Source: WTFV01 sp965203525 (GTDB taxonomy: Bacteria > Acidobacteriota > Vicinamibacteria > Vicinamibacterales > UBA8438). From it: 64,000 bases of DNA. The stretch lies in assembly GCA_965203525.1 (NCBI GenBank), contig OZ241898.1, positions 3,224,001 through 3,288,000 on the forward strand, written 5' to 3'. The notes below the pieces were generated by a model that was given only the letters and a program-made list of their open reading frames with translations, was not told the DNA's origin and made no database searches. Below, in pieces: positions 33,844-41,560 of the stretch; position 1 is the first letter of the stretch; every line of letters begins with the position of its first letter. The position numbers and the translations under genes are program-made.

Positions 33844-35691
33844 ATGACGACTCGACACCACCGTTCGGCGGCGGTGGCCGGCGCGGTGCTGGCGCTCTGC
33901 GTCAGCGGCCGCGGCGTGGCGGCCAATGCGACCGACTGGGAGCCGGGGCCGGCCTCGTGGACGGGGGACCTGGCCCCGATCACCGCCGCGGACTGGAGCT
34001 ACGACCGGGCCGAGCACCTGCTGGGCCGCGCCGGCTTCAGCGGCACGCCGGAAGACGTCCGGCGGCTGGCGGACATGACGCCGGAAGAAGCGGTCAGCGC
34101 CCTGGTCGACTACGAAAACGTCCCGAACGACCACCTGCCGCCGTTCGAGCACTCGGGCTTCTGGGACGAGACGCTGATGCACTTCCCGCCGAGCCGGCCG
34201 GCCGCGACGGACCGGGCCCTGGCGCGCGGCGAGAGCATGGGCGTCCGGGTCAAGCCCGAGTTCGTCAACCGCCACGTGCAGCCGGTCTCCGACCGGTTCT
34301 TCTACTGGCTGCGCGCGAGCGCGCTGGAGACCCGCCGCGTCGGTTACTGGTGGGCCGAGCGGATGCTGGACACCGGCCGGCCGCTCGAGGAGAAGATGGC
34401 GCTGTTCTGGCACGGGCACTTCGCCACCGCCCAGAACAAGGTCCGCGACTACCGGAAGATGCTGCTGCAGGTGGAGACGTTCGAGCGGCACGCGACCGGG
34501 AACTTCGGGGAACTGCTCGTGGCCGTCGCCAGGGACCCGGGGATGCTCTACTACCTCGACGCCGGGGTGAACGTGAAGGGCGCCGCCAACGAGAACTTCG
34601 CCCGCGAGGTGATGGAGCTGTTCACGATGGGCGTGGGCAACTACACCGAGCAGGACGTCCGCGAGGCGGCGCGGGCCTTCACCGGCTGGAACTTCCTGAA
34701 CCTGGACTTCGTGGTCAACGCGGACCAGCACGACGACGGCCCCAAGACCTTCCTGGGCCGCACCGGGAACTTCGACGGGGTCGACGTGCTGCGCATCATT
34801 CTGGAGCAGCCGGTCACCGCCGAGCACATCGCTTCCAAGATCTACCGCTTCTTCGTCCGCGAGGACCCGTCGCCGGCGCTGCAGGCCGAGCTCGGCGCGG
34901 TCCTGCGGGACAACCGCTACGAGCTCAAGCCGCTGCTGCGGACGATCTTCCTGTCCCGCGACTTCTACAGCGAGGCCGCCTACGGCGCGCACGTCAAGGG
35001 GCCGGTCGAGTACGTGATCACGATGCTGAAGCAGCTCGGCGCCCCGGACGTGCCCGGCGTGCCGGACTTCAACCGCACGACCATCGCGCTGGGCCAGCAC
35101 CTGCTGAACCCGCCGTCGGTGGCGGGCTGGGCGCAGGGCCGGTCCTGGATCACGCCCGCCCTCCTGCAGGAGCGGGGCAACGTCGCCTTCGAGTACCTGT
35201 TCCCGGACGTCATCGACTTCAAGGATCCGAACTTCCTCGCCCCCGGCGGGGACGGGCTGGTGGGCGAACGCCTGCGTAGCGGCTACGACTTCGGCGCCTC
35301 CATCGCCATCGACGGCGACCCGGACCGGATGACCGCGTTCGACCTGGCCGCCCTGGAGCGGGACGAGCTGTTCAACACCCGCGTCTCCGGCTACCGCGCG
35401 TGGGCCGAGGCGGTGCGCAAGCTGATTCCGACGCCGCGCGGCGCGGCGCGCGTCGACGTGACCCGCATGGTCCTGGATTCCGGGGCGGCGACCACCGGCG
35501 AAGCGGTCGACCACCTGCTGGGGCGGTTCCTGCGGATGCCGGTGGCGGCCGGCCTGCGCGACGCGCTGGTGGAACTGCTGGACGCCGAGCTGGGAACCTC
35601 GGATCTCCAGCGCGCCCGGACCTACGCGGAAGACCCGTTGCGCATGGTGACGCACGTCATCATGAGCACGCCGGAATACCAGATCGACTAG
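33844..35691 (+). CDS. Exported DUF1800 family protein
   Basis: 615 residues from the ATG at 33844, chosen for the GGAGG ribosome site upstream and the signal peptide that follows (SAAVAGAVLALCVSGRGVAA). Family blocks: AEHLLGRAGFSGTPEDVRRL near the start, EKMALFWHGHFATAQNKV, VNVKGAANENFAREVMELFTMGVGNYTEQDVREAARAF shortened here to its key part NFAREVMELFTMG, and PPSVAGWAQGRSWI. DUF1800 and DUF1501 genes nearly always occur side by side in Acidobacteria, Planctomycetes and Proteobacteria; the function of the pair is unknown. The DUF1501 gene starts 23 bases after this stop. Confidence 0.9.
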   Translation: MTTRHHRSAAVAGAVLALCVSGRGVAANATDWEPGPASWTGDLAPITAADWSYDRAEHLLGRAGFSGTPEDVRRLADMTPEEAVSALVDYENVPNDHLPPFEHSGFWDETLMHFPPSRPAATDRALARGESMGVRVKPEFVNRHVQPVSDRFFYWLRASALETRRVGYWWAERMLDTGRPLEEKMALFWHGHFATAQNKVRDYRKMLLQVETFERHATGNFGELLVAVARDPGMLYYLDAGVNVKGAANENFAREVMELFTMGVGNYTEQDVREAARAFTGWNFLNLDFVVNADQHDDGPKTFLGRTGNFDGVDVLRIILEQPVTAEHIASKIYRFFVREDPSPALQAELGAVLRDNRYELKPLLRTIFLSRDFYSEAAYGAHVKGPVEYVITMLKQLGAPDVPGVPDFNRTTIALGQHLLNPPSVAGWAQGRSWITPALLQERGNVAFEYLFPDVIDFKDPNFLAPGGDGLVGERLRSGYDFGASIAIDGDPDRMTAFDLAALERDELFNTRVSGYRAWAEAVRKLIPTPRGAARVDVTRMVLDSGAATTGEAVDHLLGRFLRMPVAAGLRDALVELLDAELGTSDLQRARTYAEDPLRMVTHVIMSTPEYQID

Positions 35692-35714
35692 GGGACCCGT
35701 CCGCACGGAGGTGC

Positions 35715-36980
35715 ATGGCCATGACCCTGACCAGCCGCGGCAAGAAGTTGTGTGATTCCAGTGGCGTGTCCCGCCGCGAGGCGCTGAAGATCGGCGCCCG
35801 CGGCGTCGGCCTCGGCCTGCTCGGCAGCGGGCTCGGCCCCCTGCCGCCGCTCTTCGGCGCCGCGTCGGAGGCGCTGGCCGCCACCGAGGGGAAGATTCTG
35901 GTGGTGTTCGAGTGGTTCGGCGGCTACGACGGGCTGAGCACGTTCGTACCCTACGGAGACGACGAGCTGTACCGCCGCCGTCCGACCATCGGCGTCCGCG
36001 AGCGCGACGTGCTCAAGGTGGACGAGCACTTCGGCTTCCAGAAGTCGATGGTGGGCATGCGCCGGCTGTGGGAGGGGGGCGACTGCGCCGTCATCCACGG
36101 CGCGGGCTACGAGCAGCCGTCCTTCTCGCACTTCGCGTCCGCCTCGTTCTGGCACACCGGCGCCCCCAACAGCGGGGAGGCGTACGGCTGGTACGGCCGC
36201 ACCGCCGACGCCCTGGATCCGGCCGGGTCGCCCAACTTCCTGGTCAACGTGGCCTCGGCGCAGTCGCTGGCGGTGCGGGCGCACCAGCACGTCCCGGTCG
36301 TCTTCGACGATCCGGGCGCGTTTCGCCGCGACCTCTTCCACCCGCAGCGCCCGTTCGTCGACAAGCTGGGCGCCGGACAGGAGGCGCGCGGCGAGATCCA
36401 CAAGTTCCTGCTCGACGTCAACCGCAGCGCCCGCGAGGCGTCGGCCCTGGTCAGCCAGGCGTGGGAGAACTACCGCGCCTCCCGCAACCCGGATCTGCGC
36501 CTGCTCGACCTCGACAAGGTCGTGGCGCTGATCGAGAACGACTTCCCGGCGCGCCTCTACTACGTCCGGCTCCGCAACAGCCTGTTCGACACCCACGTCA
36601 ACCAGGAGAGCCCGCACAACCGCCAGGTGCAGTACTGCTGCGACGCGGTCTGGGGCTTCTTCGAGGAGATGAAGCGGCTCGGCAAGCAGGACGAGGTGGC
36701 CGTCTTCATCCACAGCGAGTTCGGCCGGCGCGTGCCGGAGAACACGAGCCTGGGCACCGATCACGGAACCGCCAACGTCTCCTTCGTGCTCGGCGGCGGG
36801 GTCAAGGGGGGCCAGTACGGCAGGCCGCCCAGCCTGACGGACCTCGTGCTCGGCGACAACCTGGAGTACACCACCGACTTCCGGCGGGTGTACGCCACCC
36901 TCATCGAGGAGTTCCTCGGCTACCGCAAGTCGGAGCACGTGCTGGGGAGCCGATTCGAGACGCTCGGGATGTTCACGTAG
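35715..36980 (+). CDS. Tat-exported DUF1501 family protein
   Basis: 421 residues. The signal has the twin-arginine form VSRREALKIGARG followed by a glycine/leucine-rich hydrophobic stretch. The mature protein belongs to the alkaline-phosphatase-like fold group: VVFEWFGGYDGLSTFVP at the start, SHFASASFWHTG, EVAVFIHSEFGRRVPEN and GTDHGTANVSFVLGGGVKGG with the late metal-ligand Asp and His pattern. Catalytic activity is not established for this family. GGAGG lies close to the ATG at 35715; the ATG at 35721 has better spacing and may be the real start. Second gene of the DUF1800-DUF1501 pair. Confidence 0.9.
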   Translation: MAMTLTSRGKKLCDSSGVSRREALKIGARGVGLGLLGSGLGPLPPLFGAASEALAATEGKILVVFEWFGGYDGLSTFVPYGDDELYRRRPTIGVRERDVLKVDEHFGFQKSMVGMRRLWEGGDCAVIHGAGYEQPSFSHFASASFWHTGAPNSGEAYGWYGRTADALDPAGSPNFLVNVASAQSLAVRAHQHVPVVFDDPGAFRRDLFHPQRPFVDKLGAGQEARGEIHKFLLDVNRSAREASALVSQAWENYRASRNPDLRLLDLDKVVALIENDFPARLYYVRLRNSLFDTHVNQESPHNRQVQYCCDAVWGFFEEMKRLGKQDEVAVFIHSEFGRRVPENTSLGTDHGTANVSFVLGGGVKGGQYGRPPSLTDLVLGDNLEYTTDFRRVYATLIEEFLGYRKSEHVLGSRFETLGMFT

Positions 36981-36994
36981 GGCGGTTGGGAGCG

Positions 36995-37030
36995 CCGGTC
37001 GCCGGCGGCGCGTCTCCCGCCGGCGACCGG
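36995..37030 (+). terminator. GC hairpin after the DUF1501 gene
   Basis: Perfect 14-base stem (ccggtcgccggcgg with ccgccggcgaccgg) and an 8-base loop, 14 bases after the stop. There is no U-tract, as is common in GC-rich genomes, so it is a likely but unproven terminator. The rest of the gap to 37271 holds a smaller inverted repeat near 37040-37080 and nothing else recognised. Confidence 0.55.
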
Positions 37031-37271
37031 GCGAGGACTGATCAAAGGTTGGAAGTCAACCGCTTCCTTCGTGATCACTTCGCGGAGAAAGCAAGAAGGG
37101 AAAGTGATCCTGCGCCGTCCACAACCGCCTTGTGCGGGCCTGCTCGCATGAACGGCCCGCCCGATCAGGATCACCAGCATCGGCGCGCCCGCGTTCCTGG
37201 CAGGTGGAGGCAAAACTTGGGCGATCATCGTGTTGCGGGGCGCCGGGGCCGGTCCCGCTTGTCGTCGCGTT

Positions 37272-37766
37272 TCAGCCAAGTCGCTTCCGGACGTTCTGCA
37301 GCGCGGCGACGTCCAGCAGATCCCGTGGTCTGCCGGCGCGTCGCTTCATGGCGATGAGGTCCTCGATCGACGCCACGAAGAACGTGCGCGCATCGACCGT
37401 CACCTCGACCGCACGCTGTCTCAGTTCGTCGAACGCATCGCTCTCGCCGACCAGCAGGTCGACTTCCGTGCTGCCGTCCGCCGTGCGGAAGTTCAGGGCC
37501 AGCATGCCCTTCTCCTGCCGCCAGCGACGGACCTGCTCGACGTCGCGAATTCGCTCGACCGGCTCCGGAATGCGGGGGCGTGCCCCGAGCGACCAGAGCA
37601 GATCGACCGCGGCTTGCCAGGAATCAGGCGCCAGCCTGGGCACGACGTCGAGATCGAACGTCACGCGCGAACCGCCGTGCAGGACGGCGGCGACTCCACC
37701 GGCGATCACGAATTCAACGTGATGGTCGTGAAGCGCATTCAGGATCTCGAGAAAGCCGCTCGTCAT
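37272..37766 (-). CDS. Nucleotidyltransferase-fold protein (possible toxin-antitoxin or resistance module member)
   Basis: 164 residues. The N-terminus FVIAGGVAAVLHGGSRVTFDLD carries the pol-beta-type GG...DxD pattern; a further acidic residue occurs in STEVDLLVG, and the C-terminal helix VASIEDLIAMKRRAGRPRDLLDV is typical of AbiEii/MNT-like nucleotidyltransferases. It may transfer nucleotides to RNA or protein. Its first codons overlap the end of a 72-residue ORF by 53 bases, an operon layout like that of two-component toxin-antitoxin loci. The pairing is inference. Confidence 0.75.
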   Translation of the reverse strand: MTSGFLEILNALHDHHVEFVIAGGVAAVLHGGSRVTFDLDVVPRLAPDSWQAAVDLLWSLGARPRIPEPVERIRDVEQVRRWRQEKGMLALNFRTADGSTEVDLLVGESDAFDELRQRAVEVTVDARTFFVASIEDLIAMKRRAGRPRDLLDVAALQNVRKRLG

Positions 37767-37932
37767 GCGACTGCTGTTCCGTCCAGGCCCGGCGAAGCGA
37801 GTTCAGGTCACGGGCGCGCTCGCTGAGCATCCGCAGACGCGCGGTGAACGACCGGCCGTCGAGCGGTCCGATGGGGGAGTCGTCGGGGTGGATGCCGGTC
37901 CAATCGACGCTGCGACTTTCCGGCGGTTGCAT
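37714..37932 (-). CDS. Small ORF overlapping the nucleotidyltransferase gene
   Basis: 72 residues from the ATG at 37932 (MQPPESRSVDWTGIHPDD...), charged, with a likely helix SFTARLRMLSERARDLNSL. No ribosome site is clear, but a TATACT-like -10 box lies about 45 bases upstream on the minus strand. The overlap with the downstream gene suggests coupled translation. Unknown family; it could be the partner antitoxin. The frame is open further upstream (to 38127) through unconvincing sequence. Confidence 0.5.
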   Translation of the reverse strand: MQPPESRSVDWTGIHPDDSPIGPLDGRSFTARLRMLSERARDLNSLRRAWTEQQSHDERLSRDPECASRPSR

Positions 37933-38128
37933 CACGTGCGCTTGTCCCGACGGCCCGAGCGTGTCGCCGCAGTATAGTCCGAGGCGGACACGTCGAGACG
38001 GTGCCGGCAATCCAGCGGCGGACGATGGAGCGAGGGGACCGCGGCGTTTTCGCGCGTCGATTGATTGCCCTGCCGCGGCGCTGGTCGAGACCACGCACAC
38101 GCGCCCGCGGCGCGCCGCCGTCCTCATG

Positions 38129-38216
38129 CCGTTTCGTTCAGAAGCGCCCTCGCCCGCCGCACACGCGCCCGCGGCGCCGCCGCACTCACGCCGTTTCGTT
38201 CAGAAGCGCCCTCGCC
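38129..38216 (-). repeat. Duplicated 3' end of the Uma2 gene
   Basis: The 26-base segment at 38191-38216, coding for the last residues before the Uma2 stop, recurs exactly at 38129-38154 (pitch 62). A companion segment (acgcgcccgcggcg) is also repeated on the far side, so the duplicated block may be longer and partly decayed. Confidence 0.8.
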
Positions 38217-38908
38217 ACCCGCCGGGCGGCGTCGCGCGCGCGGCGCGAAACCTCCGACGGGGAGCGGCTGGCCAGCAGGCGGTCGAGATCGTCGCGGCCG
38301 AGGCCGGGCAGCACCCGGCTCCGGTCCGCGGCGGCGAAGCCGTCCGGCGCATCCGCGTCGGGAACCCAGATGCGGGCGCCGTCGGCGCGGCTCCAGGTCC
38401 ACGCCTCGCGGACGCCCAGGCGGAAGTACGGCGCGAGCTTGCCGCGCGAATCCACGCTCCGGTCGATCTCGGCCACCAGATCCGGCGCCGGATGGCCCCG
38501 GCGCACGTCGAGGTATCCGTCGAGCCGCATGGCCGCGCGCACCTTGGCCGCGCCCAGGAAGAGGCACGCGTCCGGCTCGAACGCGCCGTCGTCGCTGAGC
38601 AATCGGGTCGCGCCCGCGGTCAGCGACTCGTCCGGCCGTCCCGCGTCGTCCATCGATTGCCCGATGCTGAAGAACAGGGAAGAAAGCCCGCACGCCCGCC
38701 ATTCGTGCGCGATGCCGGGCTCGGCGACGTATTCGGCGCGTCCGGTCGCCACGTCGTAGCGGCTGCGCGGCGCTCTGTCGTACCGGGTCAGGCGGTCGTA
38801 GAGACCGCGCGGCATCGCCACGTCGATCCGGACCGGCGCGTCCGGGTTCGAGCGGGAGATCGGTTCGAAGGCGGCGGGAGGCGGGGCGGGGCGAACGCTG
38901 GCGCTCAT
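38186..38908 (-). CDS. Uma2 family endonuclease-like protein (DUF820)
   Basis: 240 residues with the PD-(D/E)xK fold of Uma2 proteins. Key blocks are AFEPDACLFLG (first Asp), HPAPDLVAEIDRSVDS (second acidic pair) and KLAPYFRLGVREAWTWS (lysine and family tryptophan region). The usual family length is about 190; the extra residues are at both ends. Uma2 genes are numerous in Cyanobacteria and Acidobacteria, are often found in variable regions, and are of unproven activity. The next gene starts divergently at 39062. Confidence 0.82.
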   Translation of the reverse strand: MSASVRPAPPPAAFEPISRSNPDAPVRIDVAMPRGLYDRLTRYDRAPRSRYDVATGRAEYVAEPGIAHEWRACGLSSLFFSIGQSMDDAGRPDESLTAGATRLLSDDGAFEPDACLFLGAAKVRAAMRLDGYLDVRRGHPAPDLVAEIDRSVDSRGKLAPYFRLGVREAWTWSRADGARIWVPDADAPDGFAAADRSRVLPGLGRDDLDRLLASRSPSEVSRRARDAARRVARALLNETA

Positions 38909-39061
38909 GGCTGCTCCGAATGTTCGGGGCGGTGCGAAGGGAACGCATCCATCATAGCCGGGAGAACCTCCACCCGACCGGCCGCGACGGCGACGGTATA
39001 ATTCGGAGCTCGATCAGGGCGCGCGTCGGCCCGGTCAGTCCTGGGGAAACGGGAGGGCGAG

Positions 39062-40066
39062 ATGAGCTGTCGAATGATCGCGTTCGGAGGCGCCGCCGCG
39101 GTGGCGCTCACCATCCTGGCCGCGGTGCCCGCCGGCGCCCAGACCGAGCCGCCGCGGACCGCCTGGGGCGCGCCCGACCTCGGGGGCGTCTGGGACTACC
39201 GCAGCATCACGCGGATGGAGCGGCCGGAGACGTTCGCCGAGCAGGAGTTCCTGACCGCCGAGCAGGTGGCCGACCTGGAGCGGCAGGCGCTCGACCGTCT
39301 GAACGACTTCCTGGAGCTGCCGGCGCAACGGACCGCGGTGGGCGGCAACGTCGACCGGCGGCCGGACGGCGGCAACGGCTCCTACAACCACACCTGGCTC
39401 GATCAGGGCCTGGAAGCGGTGGCGACGGGCCGCGCGTCGTTGATCATCGACCCGCCGAACGGGCGCTATCCGCCGCTGACGCCCGAGGGCCGGCGCCGCG
39501 TCGAGGCGCGCCGCGAGCACCGGCGCAACCAGCCGGCCGACTCGTGGCTGGACTTCAGCACCTACGACCGCTGCCTCCTGGGGTTCAACGCCGGGCCGCC
39601 GATGACGCCGAGCGCCTACAACAACAACGTCCAGGTGTTCCAGACCCCGGACCACGTCGCGATCGTGACGGAGATGGTGAACACCGCGCGCATCGTCCCG
39701 CTCGACGGCCGTCCTCCGCTGCCGTCGGACCTGCTCCAGTGGTCGGGCGAGTCGCGCGGCTACTGGGAGGGCGACACGCTCGTCATCGAGACGGCGAACT
39801 TCGACGCCCGGCGGCAGTGGCGCTCCACCACCGGCGGCATGCGCCTGACCGAGCGGCTGACCCGCGTCGACGCCGGGACGCTGCTCTACCAGGCGACCGT
39901 CGACGACCCGGAGACCTGGGAACGCCCGTGGACCTTCGAGGTGCCGATGCAGGCGCTCGACGGCGAGAAGTGGGAGTACGCCTGCCACGAGGGGCACCAC
40001 TCGATGCCCCTCATGCTGGGCGGCGCCCGCGCCCTGGAGGCGCGCGAAGCGGCCGGCGGGCAGTAG
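39062..40066 (+). CDS. Secreted protein of unknown function (acidobacterial family)
   Basis: 334 residues with a signal peptide (GAAAVALTILAAVPAGAQ). A consensus TATAAT lies at 38997-39002 and a GGGAGGGCGAG ribosome site just before the ATG. The mature protein is rich in Trp, Tyr and Arg: WGAPDLGGVWDYRS at the start, NNVQVFQTPDHVAIVTEM, and a lipocalin-like pattern WSGESRGYWEGDTLVIETANF. Proteins with this LGGVW...YWEGDTLV layout are frequent in Acidobacteria, but I know of no assigned function. Its last codons are repeated downstream. Confidence 0.8.
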   Translation: MSCRMIAFGGAAAVALTILAAVPAGAQTEPPRTAWGAPDLGGVWDYRSITRMERPETFAEQEFLTAEQVADLERQALDRLNDFLELPAQRTAVGGNVDRRPDGGNGSYNHTWLDQGLEAVATGRASLIIDPPNGRYPPLTPEGRRRVEARREHRRNQPADSWLDFSTYDRCLLGFNAGPPMTPSAYNNNVQVFQTPDHVAIVTEMVNTARIVPLDGRPPLPSDLLQWSGESRGYWEGDTLVIETANFDARRQWRSTTGGMRLTERLTRVDAGTLLYQATVDDPETWERPWTFEVPMQALDGEKWEYACHEGHHSMPLMLGGARALEAREAAGGQ

Positions 40067-40351
40067 CCGCGGGGTGACGCTGCACACCGGCCGGCCGGAG
40101 GCGATTGGAAGGCGCGCGAGGCGGCCGGTGCGCAGTAGCCGCGGCAGGCGTACGGGGCGCCCGGTCGCCCCGGTCGTCCTTCCAGACCTCGTGTCCGAGG
40201 TCGCGCAGGCCCAGCAGGGCGTACGGGGCGCCCGGCCGCCCGCGGTCGTCCTTCGGCATCCGACGGAGGGCGGACGCCGCGCCCTCTCCACGCGGTTGAT
40301 GATGCGCCGCGCGGCGTCGCGCATTTCGGCATCCGACGGAGGGCGGACGCC
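40038..40351 (+). repeat. Chain of three unrelated repeat pairs, each at 71-73 base pitch
   Basis: This 356-base gap (40067-40422) is made of consecutive duplications. Pair A: the gene's own end (40038-40073) recurs at 40110-40144. Pair B: about 35 bases at 40148-40182 recur at 40219-40254. Pair C: 27 bases at 40252-40278 recur exactly at 40325-40351. A, B and C are unlike one another but share the pitch. No gene or RNA is recognised here. Confidence 0.85.
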
Positions 40352-40422
40352 TTCGCCCCTCCGGGCTGCACCCGCGCCGGCCCGCGCCGGACTCCAGGCC
40401 GGCCGGCGCAGGCGGTTCGACG

Positions 40423-41385
40423 TCAGAAGATCGCCACCGGGGCGACGGTCGATCCGGTGGCGCCCTCGATCTTCAGCGGCTGCACGACGAACGCGAACTC
40501 GTACGCCCCGGCCGCGGCCAGCTCGTCGAGGCGCATCCGTTCCACCAGGTGGATGCCGTTGACAACCAGCATCATCTGGTGAATCGGCAGCGACAGATCC
40601 GGGTCCGGGTTGGGTGAGACCTCGACCGGCTGGTTGTCCGCGCCGAGCAGCATCGGGTCGTGGTCCACGAGCCACTGCGCCGCGGCCACCCCGATCCCGG
40701 GGTTGCTCGCCATGAAGCGCTCCGCGTCGGTGTCCCAGAGCACGCCCCACCCGGTGTGGATCAGCACCGCGTCGCCCGCCGCCAGCGCCACCCCCTGCCG
40801 GTCGAGCGCCTGCCGCAGGTCGTCGACCGTGATCTCGTAGCGGTCGGGCAGCATGTCGACGCCCTTGAGCGCCGCGACGTCGATGAGCACGCCCCGCGTC
40901 ATCAGGGTGCCGACGTTCTCGACGCCGAGCCGCGTGAATCCCGACCGCGTCAGGATCTCGTTCTGGTCGAAGCAGTTGTAGAGGCTGTCGCCGATGGTCT
41001 GGTGGGTGAAGCCGTCGAACTGCGTTCCCACCTGGCCCATCTCGGCGACGACCAGCTCCTCGTTCGAGCCGCGGCGGTTGGAGCCCGCGTTCCTGCCGGT
41101 CGGCTTCATGTAGACGTCGAAGTGCCGCGCTCCGAGCGGCATCGAGCCGCGCAGCACCTGCCCGAGCTCGATCACCCGTCCGGTCCGGATCAGGCGCGCC
41201 GCCCGCAGCACCGTGGCGGGGCCCATGTGGTTGGCCGCGCCCCGCTCGTCGCCGGCGCCCCACCGGCTGGGACAGCGCTCGTCGGGCGGCGGCGGCGACC
41301 ACGACTGGGCGGCGGCGGGCGCGGCGCCCGCGGTCAGGACGGCAAGAAGCGGGACGGCGGCGACGGCGGCGGGATGGAATCGCAT
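40423..41385 (-). CDS. Secreted cyclase family protein (kynurenine-formamidase-like fold)
   Basis: 320 residues. GGAGG stands 6 bases before the ATG, and a signal peptide follows (AAVAAVPLLAVLTAGAAPAAAQ). The mature part begins with SRWGAGDERGAANHM, the usual start of this subgroup. The metal site that reads HxGTHxD in kynurenine formamidase appears as QVGTQFDGFTH, with Gln for His, a form typical of the longer cyclase-family group. GDAVLIHTGW and the late LVVNGIHLVERM block are present. Substrate unknown; an amide, lactone or cyclic carbonyl hydrolase is likely. Confidence 0.82.
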   Translation of the reverse strand: MRFHPAAVAAVPLLAVLTAGAAPAAAQSWSPPPPDERCPSRWGAGDERGAANHMGPATVLRAARLIRTGRVIELGQVLRGSMPLGARHFDVYMKPTGRNAGSNRRGSNEELVVAEMGQVGTQFDGFTHQTIGDSLYNCFDQNEILTRSGFTRLGVENVGTLMTRGVLIDVAALKGVDMLPDRYEITVDDLRQALDRQGVALAAGDAVLIHTGWGVLWDTDAERFMASNPGIGVAAAQWLVDHDPMLLGADNQPVEVSPNPDPDLSLPIHQMMLVVNGIHLVERMRLDELAAAGAYEFAFVVQPLKIEGATGSTVAPVAIF

Positions 41386-41423
41386 GATTTCCTCCGTGAC
41401 TGGATGGGGGAAGTCTACCCCCG

Positions 41424-41531
41424 GCCGGGCGCGGGTCGTTCTGCCGGGGTATGCTCGACAAGGCCGTCCGACGCTTCCGCCGGCGACGTCGGTGCGCCGG
41501 GCGCGGGTCGTTCTTCCGGGGTATGCTCGAC
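41424..41531 (+). repeat. Duplicated 36-base segment upstream of the beta-lactamase-like gene
   Basis: 41424-41459 and 41496-41531 match with one mismatch, pitch 72. Each copy contains ggggtatgctcgac, a possible TATGCT -10 box, so the gene may have two promoter copies. It lies between divergent genes (starts at 41385 and 41561). Confidence 0.85.
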
Positions 41532-41560
41532 TGGCTCGCGGCAGGGGGAGGGCCGGACGC

